A stretch of DNA of 64,000 bases, taken from the NCBI GenBank assembly GCA_035048485.1, contig CM068587.1, positions 54,820,501 through 54,884,500 of the forward strand, written 5' to 3'. The notes beneath the pieces are model-generated. The model worked only from the letters and a program-made list of their open reading frames with translations. It did not search any database and was not told where the DNA came from. Below are positions 53,320 through 64,000 of the stretch, in pieces (within the stretch, counting starts at the first letter, position 1; each line of letters opens with the position of its first letter). Made by a program: the position numbers and the translations under genes. Source of the stretch: Pteria penguin. Its lineage: Eukaryota; Mollusca; Bivalvia; Pterioida; Pteriidae.

Positions 53320-53545
53320 CTTAATGACTTCACTTTGCATGCCGGCGACATCTATCTGATGTGACACACGTTTGGCCTTGCTACCGACCCAGCAGTAACA
53401 ATGAAGGATCTTCGGCTGACCAAGTGTTCCGTAATCCAAGGCCAACGTTTTCAACGTCTTTTTCAATGGCAGGACACCGATAAACCGCCGTGGGACTCGG
53501 ACACAGGGTCATGAACCAAGCATCTTACTGAGTGGACTGCGCTCG
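53320..53545 (-). mobile_element. SINE relic
   Basis: Degraded minus-strand SINE ('gccggcgacatctatctgat', 'agtaacaatgaaggatcttc', head remnant near 53530). Confidence 0.5.
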
Positions 53546-53567
53546 CTCTAATGATAACATTAATACC

Positions 53568-53675
53568 ACTACTACTACTAATAATAATAACAATAATATT
53601 TATAATAAAAATAATGATAATAATAATAATAATAATGACAACAACAACAACAATAATAATGATAATAATAATAAA
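53568..53675. repeat. (AAT)n-type microsatellite
   Basis: Mixed ACT, AAT and AAC trinucleotide runs; open frames across it are artefacts. Confidence 0.88.
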
Positions 53676-53689
53676 GGCCAAAAAAAAAG

Positions 53690-54175
53690 ATAGCTTGAAA
53701 TACAGGTTCATAGATTATAAATCAATGATCTTATATGAATTACCATATCATTATCTAACCGGAGAAAACAACAATTCTAATTCGTGTCTAGATTTCATAC
53801 AGGCGTATGGTATCGGTGGTCATATCACTTTACACCTTTCGATAAATACATAAAGATTTGAATTTCAGTGTCACACACTTGCTTGGATTAGTAGCAATAT
53901 TCCTTCATCGCCTGCCTTTGGCGTATTCATATCTCAATTAAAACGTTATACCAGACAATTTCGATTGGCAATGACTCTGTTCAGGAAGGGAATGACTTTC
54001 AGATAAGTTGCAAATGCAATGATATGTAAAAGGTAGATTTACGATGTCATTGAGGGATTTCTGTATTCATTACGAAGGTTTTATCATAACGTATGGTATT
54101 TTATGATTCACAGCCATCAATAATCTTCTGGACGAAGTCTTTTTCCAACCAATTTAAACACCGTTTCTGCAGAAA
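53690..54175 (+). pseudogene. Old Naiad RT relic in front of the lectin-3 PAN exon
   Basis: Decayed RT ('RFIDYKSMILYELPYHYLTG', then 'NSNSCLDFIQAY' and a SSNIPSSPAFGVF-like stretch). Orthologous by position and sequence to 37005-38175 and 62310-62815. Confidence 0.75.
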
Positions 54176-54201
54176 GTCATCTCTATCTCGCATAACGTCG
54201 T

Positions 54202-54440
54202 AACTCCTAATCGGGAGGCCGGGGTTCGATTCCCGCTCTGGTCATGCCGGTGTCCTGTCTTTCGGATGAGACAGTAAAAACCGAGGCCCCGTGTCGTGGT
54301 ATGCATGGCACGTTAAAGATCCCTCACTGCTTCGGGTGGGTCCGTTGCAAAGGTCAAAATTTAAATGCCCCGTATCAGGCAGATGCCGTCACCATATACG
54401 TGAAATATTCGTGGTATGACGTTAAACAAAAATCAATCAA
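54202..54440 (+). mobile_element. SINE, second head type, 14-bp target duplication, 5'-truncated
   Basis: Plus-strand SINE lacking the A-box half of its head (starts within 'aactcctaatcgggaggccg'). The duplication tcgcataacgtcgt is at 54188-54201 and 54441-54454. It is absent from lectin-2 and lectin-4 and interrupts the remnant of the 45-bp minisatellite. Confidence 0.94.
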
Positions 54441-54661
54441 TCGCATAACGTCGTCTCAGGTATACCTCAATCAGTGATTAATTGTCAATATCAACTGATC
54501 GATTCAACGTAACCTTAAAAAATTACAAAAAGTGCATGTTATAGAGTGTAACTGGAATCAGCAGTTTTATTGAAAACGTGGAGCACTGTACATATTAACC
54601 GTCTTAAACAGTACTTAAATCTTTTGACGCCTTGTGTTATTTCGTGAATTATGTTTTGCAG

Positions 54662-54910
54662 CAGAAAAAATAGACGACAGTCATGATATGTTCACCAGAA
54701 AGCTCAACCTCTAACCATCGTCTGACGCTTCGGTCATTCTGTCAAGCGATATAGTAAATGGCTTAGATTCATGTCTGATGATATGTTACAAGTGGAACAC
54801 TTGTCGGTCTCTTCAATATTCTTATGGACATTGTTCCATTTACACAAGGTTTATGAGTTCCTTTGATCATGACGTCAACATTGTGGATGGAATGTACTAC
54901 GAAAAGAAAA
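54662..54910 (+). pseudogene. Lectin-3 PAN-like exon with stop
   Basis: 249 nt with NAGNAG acceptor and GTTAGT donor. TAA at codon position 17 of the exon. Confidence 0.85.
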
Positions 54911-55569
54911 GTTAGTTATGTTTCATAATGTTCATTTTGTTTTAGTCTTTATGTAATGAATTAAAAAAAGTAAATGCATTGAAAATAATCAATTACCTTT
55001 TGCGGGTCTACGTTCCCACTAACCACAAAAGTAGCAGTAGAATCAACATTGCATATTCGAAACTCTAGACACAGTCATGTATAGATGGAAAAACTGACTT
55101 CTCTCTCCAAGTTTTTATCTTCCTATATCCAAAGTAGAGATGAAAGAAACAACATTTCTCCAAATAGACTGGTCATCTTATATGACATTTGGATCTCTTT
55201 TTCAGTTATATGGAAGTAGGAGATAATCAGTTTCTTTTGTCATTTGTAAACTGATAAAAATGATGAAAGTATAACTTAATGTATCTATTAAAAATGGAAA
55301 TATATAGATTCTTTTTGAAGAATAACTCATTCTAAAAGAAGCAATTTGTAACAAGCACTGGATTGAAAAACTGAAACATTTACAAATAAGAAGTATTTTG
55401 CTTTGTATCATTCCACGAAAACCATTACGTAGAATAATACTTCAATTAATAGACAATTAATTTTATAAGTCATACTGAACATAAGATTTTAATTCATTCT
55501 ACTCGTCAGCAAAATTAATAGAATTCATAAGCCTTGTATTTATATATTTGTATGGCGTTGTCATTGAAG

Positions 55570-55788
55570 TGAAAAACAACATAGCTAAGGGACAAAATGT
55601 ATCCCAGTCATCTACAAATATTGGTGTTTGGACAGCTCATCTTGCTGTTGATGGCAGAATACGTGATAGCCAAGGGCATTGCTTGTCACCATATGCTCAT
55701 ACTGCGGGAAATGACCAATCTCCATGCTGGTATGTCGACGTAGGAAGGACATATGATATAGAACAAGTAATATTATACGGGAGAGAAG
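55570..55788 (+). pseudogene. Lectin-3 FTP exon, N-terminal half
   Basis: 219 nt; NVSQSSTNIGVW, AVDGRIRDSQG and SPCWYVDVGRTYD; donor GTAAGG. Confidence 0.82.
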
Positions 55789-55853
55789 GTAAGGGATTAA
55801 TTGTAGTACTATATTTCATTGACGAAGATATTCTATTTCTTTTTCTACAATGC

Positions 55854-56125
55854 TTGATTGATTATTGTATGACGTCACATACTACTAATTGCTCGAATAT
55901 GGTGACGGCGCCTGACTGGTTCACTGCATAGAAAGTTATACGTTTGTATCGGTCCCATACGAAGCAGGGAGGGATCTTTTACGTGTCATGCCTACCATGA
56001 CATGGGACCTCGCTTTTTACAGGCTTATTCGAAAGACAGAACAACGATGTGCTCAAGAACGGAGTGGAACCCGGGATCTTTGGTTCAGAAGCTGAACACC
56101 TCATTCGCTGTACACGACCGGCTTG
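55854..56125 (-). mobile_element. Old SINE in lectin-3 intron 3
   Basis: Counterpart of 48575-48812. The head keeps a 'ggaacccgggatctttggtt' B-box remnant (minus strand). Confidence 0.82.
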
Positions 56126-57037
56126 TATGATTTATTGTATATTTACAAACTACGGAACATAACTCTATTACATATGCATTGTTTTAGAAATGTTTTGGCT
56201 TTGCCTTTAGGTCAATTTAATATTAAGTATACTTAGCCTCTTTCTTTCATTAACTCTGTTTTTCCCTACATGTCTTGCAGTGTTTCACAGTTTAACCTCT
56301 GGTGGGCATGTGTAGGGGTGTGGTTTTCCCAATATATTTTATATATTATACACATATTTTATTGCATTTATTCCAGATTCTATCTCCATTAGATTATGAT
56401 TCTGATGTTACTAATTTTATTTCTACACTGAAGCAGAGACGTCATTGATTTGTTAAAGGACGACAATAATTGTATGCAATCTAATATGATCAACAAATTG
56501 TAATAATGTTAAGCATTTACAGGGGCTGACCATGATACCGAGATGCCCTCGGGGGCCGCCTATCCATTTTGATTAACAAACATCAAGTAGAATACCTATA
56601 TCAAGACTTCCCAAGTACTGTACATCCTGCGAAAAGCAGATTTACATCATTCTCGCATGATCATGATGTTTAGATATAGATGTCCTCGGGACAGCCTATC
56701 CATCAAATTCACAAACATCAAGTAGAAAAATTATATAAAGACTTCAGACGTACAAAAAAAAAAAGAAAAGAAAAGCAGATATAATTTACAAAATGTACTA
56801 TTCTCGACCGTTTCCGAATTCTCCTGTGATTTGGTTTTTAGTTTTTTGCTATCTTAGTTTTATATCAGTTTAATCTTTTTATTTGACAACATTTATGACG
56901 ACACCATGTAAATTTTCGAATATCCTGATAAGCTGCCTTCTTGTTATTGTAAAATTTATTCTTGTTTTTAATATGATATTTTTCATATTGCATACTTTGT
57001 GATGTACGACTTTGATAATAAATTTTGTTCGTTTTAG

Positions 57038-57270
57038 CGGAGTTCCTGTTCAACTTGAACGTTACGATTGGATACACTACAAATGACAGCGTTACAAGAT
57101 GTGGCTACTTCAAAGGACCGTCAACACTTAAGGATATAGAGATAAACTGCCCTCCACTAACTCGGGGAAATTACGTAAAAATCCAGAAAAAATCGACCTT
57201 CTCAATGTCGAGTTTGTACCTTTTAATTCTGTGCGCGGTAAAAGTCTATGGGTTTGAACTTAATCCATGA
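57038..57270 (+). pseudogene. Lectin-3 FTP terminal exon
   Basis: Acceptor gttttag; LNVTIGYTTND, RCGYFKGPST and LCAVKVYGF, then ELNP and TGA. Confidence 0.82.
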
Positions 57271-57375
57271 GTTCTGCGGGGACTGAAAATTGCACAGTGA
57301 ACATATTTTGTATCGATTTAATGCTTTGAACATATATGATCAGTGTGCTTTCTTCTCATTCTAGTTTGGTATCAT

Positions 57376-57533
57376 AAATCAATATTTTGTTAGATAGAAC
57401 CGGTTACTTACGTTTTATATATAGTCCGTTCATAAATGCATTTACTGAGACATTAAATCAATATTTTGTTAGATAGAACCGGTTACTTACGTTTTATATA
57501 TAGTCCGTTCATAAATGCATTTACTGAGACATT
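57376..57533. repeat. Tandem duplication, 79 bp x 2
   Basis: Bases 57376-57454 repeat as 57455-57533 without visible difference ('aaatcaatattttgttagat'). Confidence 0.93.
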
Positions 57534-58049
57534 AAAATGGTATTCTAATGCAACATATAAGTATCAAGAAATTTCATTGGATGATGATTAATGCAAGTCT
57601 CGGATTGGTGATTTTCAATTCTGTCTATATGGCCTCTTCTGGTTATTTTACCTGGTTCCTGTTTTCGATACATAAATACTGCAAAAAAGCATTATACAAT
57701 ATGGGGTCCTGGTATTCCTTTGTCTGGGCTATGCGTTATTCATTTGCTTATATTGTGTAGACGTCTTTAGAGGTGAGACAATAAACTGGAAGCATATAGG
57801 CATAAATAAAGTAAAATATAGACCTTATGCACTAGGACACACGGGCATGCCCTGACGATGAACTGTTACCTTGTAGAGTAGCGGAGATAAAGCGACATCT
57901 GTATTTTTCTGGGACGCTCTAGTAACAAAGGTCTGTAGGCAGGGAAATCCTACGTTAGCCCCAGTCTAATCTAAAGAGCTGTACCTGTGGATAACTGGGA
58001 AGATGAATCGCGGAACCAGCAGCCGCTGTTAATTGTCTTTGGTAAGGGT

Positions 58050-58551
58050 ATAGTCCTCTAGATTTCCCATGTTTCGTTGTTCCTAGCACACGACTTTCTT
58101 CAATCTAATCCTCTATCATCAGAGTTATCAGCAACATCATTATTATCAGAGACAGTTTTCCATTCTGCCGAGATGCCATCTGCAATTCTTATGAGCTTAT
58201 TACCTTTCTGGTTTTTCCTTTGATATACTTCATACCGAAAAGACCTTCTGGATTATCTTTGAGTAAATTTTCTAATTGTTCAAAATCTTCTAAAATCTTT
58301 TCGTGAAAAGAATATTGAATACGATTTCCCTCACAAATAAATTTATTAGCGGGGTTATCCTTAAATTTCCTAGATAAGTTTATCAAATTCCACTGCTGTT
58401 CCGATAAAAGTTTTTGAGCTAAATTATTAAATTGTGAATCAAGAACGATTCTAAATAAAGAGACTGCATCCACAAAATCTGAGTTACTCCTATTTGCAGA
58501 CCTGGAACGTTTATCATCGTCCAGCAAAATTCCATCTTCTTGATCCACCAT
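58050..58551 (-). pseudogene. Retroelement ORF1/gag-like fragment
   Basis: Minus-strand frame MVDQEDGILL... of 120 codons followed, after a shift near 58190, by 'KLIRIADGISAEWKTVSDN'. The pattern CEGNRIQYSFHEKI then KLI.IAD resembles the first protein of DIRS-like or related retroelements from marine invertebrates, upstream of a zinc knuckle that is degraded here. No RT or recombinase is present. The family assignment is tentative. Confidence 0.45.
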
Positions 58552-58930
58552 GTGTTGCGTGTGTTCGAATATTGAAAGCGTGCGACTGTATTGAAATCTG
58601 AGTCTTCGAATAACATATACAGTACTTTACTTTACCATATCGACTATAGTTTACCATGCTCATATCGTAAACCAATCAAAGTAGTCATTGCATCGTATAA
58701 TTATTCACCCATAACAAATCGAACTATTAACATAACTCTATTATTAAAGACTTCGAAATATTTAATATAACACAAAAAAAAAACCACCATACCATAACCT
58801 GAACTCAGTTGTCACCAAACAGGGACATGTACATTTTCAAAATGAGAGCTCTTTCAAGCACTAATAATTGACAAGTAACAAGAGGCTTTTTTTCCCTATA
58901 TTATATTTATTACTTATTATACTACGGTGA

Positions 58931-59311
58931 GGGGCAGTCCTAACATAATATTATGTTAATGTAAAGTTTGCTTTCCTCGTGCGCTCAGGACTGCTGAGAA
59001 CATGCGTTTGCGTTCACGCAGATTTACACGTGAACTTAATTTCGAGACCACGTTAACGTGCTTCACTGCCGCGTGAACGTGTTTGATAGCCACGTTCGCT
59101 TGCTTACAACTTATATTAATATTTACATATAGAAGGATTTGAAAGAGAATCGATTTATATATTGTATATTTAAATATAAAAACATATTGATGTGTAGGCA
59201 AAATGTTAAGAATTAAATAAAACCCTTACGAGTTACGAGGGATGAATTTTTAAAATATTCAACGCAATTTCCGACCATTGACTATAATGAGATTTATTCT
59301 TATTTTAGGAA

Positions 59312-59346
<35 letters not shown>

Positions 59347-59895
59347 TATGATATTCATATATTATGAAATATGGCTAAATGACAAAAAAATAATAATACA
59401 TAAATCAAAAATAAATATATAAATAAACTAATTATAAATGAATAAACAAATAAGAAATAAAATACATGAATAAATTAAAAATAAATAAATAAAATAAAAT
59501 TACAAAGTAATCATCCTAGTTTCTTTATAGTGTAAACCAACTAAGTTTTTCATAAATCCCTTATTGCATATCTACGCGGTAATTTCCTTTGTTATATTAC
59601 ATATGAAATCCTTAATGCAGGGTGACATTTTAACATTATATTTAATACACGAATATATGGCGATATTCGCGGTAATTATATTAGATCCATTTTATTTCTC
59701 CATCCGTACCATAGCATAGAAAATTACATGTGAACGTGCGACTAGACCAAGCGCACGTGGAAATAAATCGCATTAATGTGATTTTCCTCCCGCGTTAACG
59801 CGAGGGGCGCACCCGGATCCGGCCGGCATGTGTGCTAAAGCAAACCTCGTGACCGCTTTTTGCGTTAACGTGTATATTATGTTAGGACTGCACCC
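58931..59895. mobile_element. Non-autonomous TIR DNA transposon with subterminal motif arrays
   Basis: Ends: 'ggggcagtcctaacataata' and, inverted, 'gggtgcagtcctaacataat'. Within about 180 bp of each end lie many copies of acgtgaac/gttaacgtg words ('cacgttaacgtgctt', 'gcgtgaacgtg', 'cccgcgttaacgcga'). The central part is AT-rich with an (AAT)n run (59308-59344). No transposase frame. Confidence 0.78.
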
Positions 59896-60360
59896 ATCTC
59901 TATATGTTTCTTTTTTCCAAAGTGAACACTCGTTGCGAAGTATCACGCTATTTAAATACTTCAGTTGAGTAAACAAACAGGTGTTATAAAACGAGTTATA
60001 TGAGTAGTATAAAATGTAGTGTTATCACACTTTGATACAATAGAGTTGTCTCGCGTTAATAAATCGATTTAATTTGTAGGATTAAATCTAATTAAATACA
60101 TAAATTGCAAATCGAAGACTTTTAGCGTATTACGTTTTTTTTCAATCTCAACAAAATAATGTTAACCTTGTCATGAGTTCTAAAGCAATATAGATAAAAT
60201 TAATGTATGTTTTATAATGTTCATCTCCAATAACTATTTTCTGAAATTTCATCATGTTAATATACAACTGTGTCGTCGTCACACGTCGTTGACTCCCTCG
60301 CAACATAATTGACACATCGTCAAAAACGAAGTACAATTTATGACTCTAGTTGCATTATTG
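59896..60360. other. Stretch without recognised gene
   Basis: AT-rich sequence between the TIR element and the duplicated upstream region of lectin-4; nothing supported. Confidence 0.4.
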
Positions 60361-60771
60361 CCACATTAACATTGCATAGGTTTCCTAAGGAGGTTATTTC
60401 TTTTTAATACTGGAAATGCCTCAGGTGCTCTTATTCGATACATTCCAAAAACATTTATTACGTTTCCGAAGCAATTATTTTACTATGCATGAATTATTTT
60501 CTATGAACTCATTGGTGCTTTAAAATATATTATGTGACATGTTCATCTAATTGCTATGCCTGTGGGTGGAGGGTTGTTTTCATACAGCCCAGATGATCTT
60601 TTTTCCCTCCTTCTTCTTATAAATGGCATTTTCATAGAATGGAGGGAAAATGTTTCCATGAATTATACATTTCCCTATGAACTACTTTGCAACTGGTATA
60701 TTGTGAGCAATATTCATTGTCACCAGAACCTCTAATGTACAATCTCATTGACAAATTTCAGAAAAATAAGA

Positions 60772-60826
60772 ATGGCTTTGAATACACTTATCTTGACAAT
60801 GTGTACTTTTTATGTGCTATATCAAG
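60772..60826 (+). CDS. Lectin-4 signal-peptide exon (gene continues beyond window)
   Basis: ATG to donor GTGAGT, 55 nt, encoding MALNTLILTMCTFYVLYQ. It differs from lectin-2 at three residues. The preceding 400 bp and the following intron match lectin-2, so a fourth gene starts here; its PAN and FTP exons must lie past 64000. Confidence 0.83.
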
Positions 60827-60869
60827 GTGAGTACATCTTCATGTTATTAGAACAGTTTTTATATACATG

Positions 60870-61845
60870 TACTGTAAAATCATTTATTTTCGTGGGTCAC
60901 AATTTTCGTGGATTTTTTGTAGGTGCGTGGGGACGCAATTTCTTGGATTTCTATAGATGTCTAAGATAACTCTTGCAAAAATTAGCCTTAGTAATACAAC
61001 TTACAACAAATATTCGTAACTAAATCTTTTAATTATCTTGATATGTTCCTTTTTACAGTATAGAATACGATCAAAAAGCGATAGCGATCTTTGATATCAC
61101 GCTGCACATCGCACAGAATCGCTAAAAGAAAAGCTATATTGACATAATATATTGCCTATTTATGTACCCGCCGCATCCAACCTTTAGATGTCGCTAAGAC
61201 TACAATATATGCTTAAAAGTAATTGTCATGAATGGTATTCTATTCAAGTCATTGAAAATCTAGAAAAAAAGTGCCGATACCAATGATCAGTTTGTTAACG
61301 TGGTTTTCAAAAACTTCGACACTGAAGCCAGTCCAACCGAATGGACTATTTCCAAGTTATATCCAAACTACGGACATTGCATACTTTGGGGATATTTTAT
61401 TTATGATGTAATAATCTTATCTTTGGATACATAATGTCAATGCTTCTACCCAGTATGACGTCTCAATCACTTGTCCGTAGTTTAACGTGTTAAATCTAGG
61501 TTTTAATGGTCCTTTCCGGTTATTTGAAAATAGCCCATTGGCCTATCATGCGAAAATGTTAATTAAGAGTGCTTTCCGAAAGGTCGCATTACTCTAGTAC
61601 TTGATCATATGTTTGACGACAAACAATGCAATTAACTACAATTTTGTACTTGTAACTTTCTTTATATTAGATATGTGTTCTTTGCAGGGATGTATATGAA
61701 TACTCAAAATAGTGTTTGTTTTAAAATCTATCAATAATAATAATAACGCATTTCTTTAATAAAAATCGTTTCCATCTTAATAGTTTTATTTTTCGCTAGG
61801 GATGTAATTTCGTTGATGAACGTTACCATGATATCTTCTGATTTC
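60870..61845. mobile_element. Insertion in lectin-4 intron 1 absent from lectin-2
   Basis: Lectin-2 reads straight through (36500-36520) where lectin-4 has about 975 extra bases. They begin 'aaatcatttattttcgtggg', a wording I associate with molluscan MITEs, and contain one member of an inverted-repeat pair (61336-61535). Confidence 0.6.
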
Positions 61846-63030
61846 ACAGTATGTGAATTTCGAAGAAGAAGTGAAATGAACATGTACATAAGAATAAGGT
61901 ACGATGTGGATATCTTTTACGAAGTATAATTTAAGACGCTATTAAGAAATAATAATAAGAAAATTGAAATAATAAGAAATTTTTCAAATTTATAACAAAG
62001 TTTAATCGTCATTTTATCACTTCCCGTGAGTGTCTTTAACGTATATTTTGTAAACTTGAACATTTAAGGGACGTATTTATGTATACCTTTACATCTGTAT
62101 GATTAATGAGGGTTTTGTTGTTGCTGTTATTGTTGTTGTTGTTGTTCTTCTTCTTCTTAAATTATGTCAGAACATTCATTGAGCAGAAGTCAATGAAATG
62201 TTTTTCTTTCTGATCAAATACGTTTTCTTTGGGGAGAGAGGAGCGTTTCCAAAACAGTTTTACATTCCAACTGGAACACACTGTGTCCATTCCTCGATGA
62301 TGTATGCATTTGTTCATGTGGAGCTAAGTCATTCTATTATTACTCTCTAAGGGAGAACAATAACTTTTTTATTTTAACTTCAAATACAAGTCTATAGATG
62401 ACTTGCTATCAATAAATGATCTTATATGGATCACCATATCATTATCTAACCAGGGAAAACAACAGCTCTAATTCTTATCTAGATTTCACATCGGCTTATG
62501 ACATCGGTGGTCATGTACGCTTCACATCCTTCGAGAAAAACATAACGATTTCAATTTCAGTATCACAAACCTACCTGGTTTAGTAGCAATATTCAATCAT
62601 TGCCCGCATTTGGCGTATTCATAATGTATCTCAGTTAAAACGCTATACCAAAACACTTTCAAATTGCAATGACTTTATTCAGGGAGGGAAAACTTTCAGA
62701 TAATTTTGCCAGTAATGCGTAAAAGGTAGATTTACTTTGTCATTGAGGGATTTTGTTTTCGATACAGAGGGTTTATCATAAAGTATGATATTTTGTTATC
62801 CTAAATCATCGAAAGGCTATTTTCAAGTAACCGGAAAGGACCGTTCAAAACCTAGATATAACACGTCAGACTACGGACAACTGATTGTACCATCATACTT
62901 GGTAGAAACATTGACGTTATATATCCAAAGATAAGATTTTTACGTCATAAATAAAATATCGCCAAATTATGCAATGTCCGTAATTTCGATATTACTCGGA
63001 AATAGTCCATTAAATTCCGGACTGAGTCTT
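61336..63030. repeat. Inverted repeat pair of about 200 bp
   Basis: 61336-61535 and 62820-63030 are inverse complements at well over 80% by eye ('aaggaccgttcaaaacctag' against 'ctaggttttaatggtccttt'). The second copy is inserted at a site that is empty in lectin-2 (near 38190). Confidence 0.78.
62310..62815 (+). pseudogene. Old Naiad RT relic in lectin-4 intron 1
   Basis: Counterpart of 37005-38175 and 53690-54175: 'IDDLLSINDLIWI'-like motif C remnant near 62395, then the SSNI..FGVF remnant near 62590. Confidence 0.75.
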
Positions 63031-63544
63031 GTTGCGACCATTTTAAACAATAAATTTGACACCTTTCATATGTACGGTTTACGGATGTTTCTACCAAGCA
63101 GGAGTACCTTACTAGTATAAAGTAATCCTGTTCACCAGGGGATAATTTTGAAGAGTATGATTCCTGTAAAATGCTGCAATATGAGAGATGTTAGCAGTTT
63201 GGCTGTTTAGGGAATACGTCTTCAAATTTTGACAGACGAATCCATGATTTGTTGATTTCCATACCTTTTAGAGTCTAAATAGATTTATATGATAATTATC
63301 ATGCATAATCATTCTGAACTAATTAAACATTCATTGATTTTCAAATTATCAATGTACCCTGTAAAAAATTTCAAAAGTGCAAAACAAAATTCTAGATATA
63401 TTTGGATGAGCTTATAACTATGTACAATTTTTGAAGAGTATGCTTTTCTGACGGTTCATGGAAATTGTTTTATATCAACTTAGCATTTTGTCCATTACAC
63501 CATTTGGACGTTTCATACACATACATACACACACACGCGCGCGC

Positions 63545-63890
63545 GCACATCATAGATGACAAACATGACGATTTCAATTTCATTATTACCAACTTCCTTT
63601 TTCTGAGTAGCAACATACCTTCCTCTCCCGCATATGGCGTCTTCAATTTACAACTTATACGCTATGCCAAGCATGCTCGAAATATGAAAATGTCGTCTTA
63701 AGAGCCAGGCTTCTTACCACGAAACTGCTCTCACAAGGATATATTGAGGAACGTTTGGAATTGTCACTGAGGAAGTTATATAGTCGATATAGGGATCTAG
63801 TGTAATTTCAGATCCCTCTTTCAAGAATGTTAACCGATATTTTGGGACCTGACCATACAAACTAACCATCCCAACTTTTGACTATACTTG
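63545..63890 (+). pseudogene. Naiad RT C-terminal fragment abutting a microsatellite
   Basis: Starts within DDKHDDFNFIITNF directly after an (AC)n(GC)n run (63518-63548) and continues to a frameshifted 'IPLSRMLTDILG' end. Closely related to 43590-43890 and 40600-40890. Confidence 0.82.
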
Positions 63891-64000
63891 ATTTGACAAA
63901 ATCCGGTTATATACAGACATTTGTTCACGTGCATTTCCCATGCCGGAATTTCAGTTTAACAAAATTTCATGTCTTGAATAGGATAATTTTACTTCCTTTT

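Larger units (their letters stand above)
54662..57270 (+). pseudogene. Lectin-3: decaying PAN/FTP lectin paralogue
   Basis: Exons 54662-54910, 55570-55788 and 57038-57270 keep the splice signals and lengths of lectin-2. The PAN exon, however, carries an in-frame TAA at 54712-54714. The conserved PWWYVDLG has become PCWYVDVG. The ancestral stop after YGF has mutated, so the frame runs four residues further to TGA at 57268-57270. LCEVEVYGF reads LCAVKVYGF. No signal-peptide exon was found. These changes together point to a pseudogene, although the intact splice sites suggest recent loss. Confidence 0.83.

Overview
This window is eukaryotic and reads as invertebrate genomic DNA, most likely from a bivalve mollusc. 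It is AT-rich, has small exons in long introns with GT-AG borders, carries tRNA-derived SINEs, and is crowded with Penelope-like retroelements. The bivalve call rests on the PAN plus fucolectin-like gene cluster, the repeat repertoire (including a repeat with the core ttttgtgcaccagatgcgca) and the retroelement type. The species cannot be named. All gene models were assembled by eye from reading frame, splice signals and intron phase; none is supported by transcripts.

Host genes. (1) Four tandem members of a small secreted-lectin family lie on the + strand. Each is built as signal-peptide exon / PAN-like exon / two exons of a fucolectin-type (FTP, F5/8C-like) domain. Lectin-1 (3595-7632) lacks a visible signal exon. 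Lectin-2 (36409-49770) is complete. Lectin-3 (54662-57270) is decaying. Lectin-4 shows only its signal exon (60772-60826) before the window ends. (2) Between lectin-1 and lectin-2 lies a 16-exon + strand gene (12191-31100) for a type I membrane protein. It has a conserved extracellular region, five EGF repeats plus a half EGF, one transmembrane helix and a short tail. Every visible exon joins in phase and gives 641 codons plus a stop. Only the signal-peptide exon was not found.

Mobile DNA. Penelope-like elements of the permuted type (GIY-YIG endonuclease before the reverse transcriptase, CxC linker; the Naiad clade) dominate the window. Main copies are A (1-1076, -), D (18020-19085, -), E (26788-27776, +), B (40913-43590, -) and C (44417-48055, +), with many 5'-truncated 3' tails in introns. 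Copy C is nearly full length. From 44689 to 47460 it is open except for five TGA codons and one TAA. Three or four of the TGAs fall where related elements have cysteine, which is the signature of a selenocysteine-encoding retroelement. Other repeats are SINEs with perfect target-site duplications, several TIR/MITE elements, minisatellites and microsatellites.

How the parts relate. The lectin paralogues share old retroelement relics and an old SINE at the same intron positions, so those insertions predate the gene duplications. Later insertions are copy-specific. The largest is a Naiad cluster of about 7.5 kb in lectin-2 intron 2, whose empty site is preserved in lectin-3. The window therefore records the growth of a tandem lectin family together with repeated retroelement colonisation of its introns.
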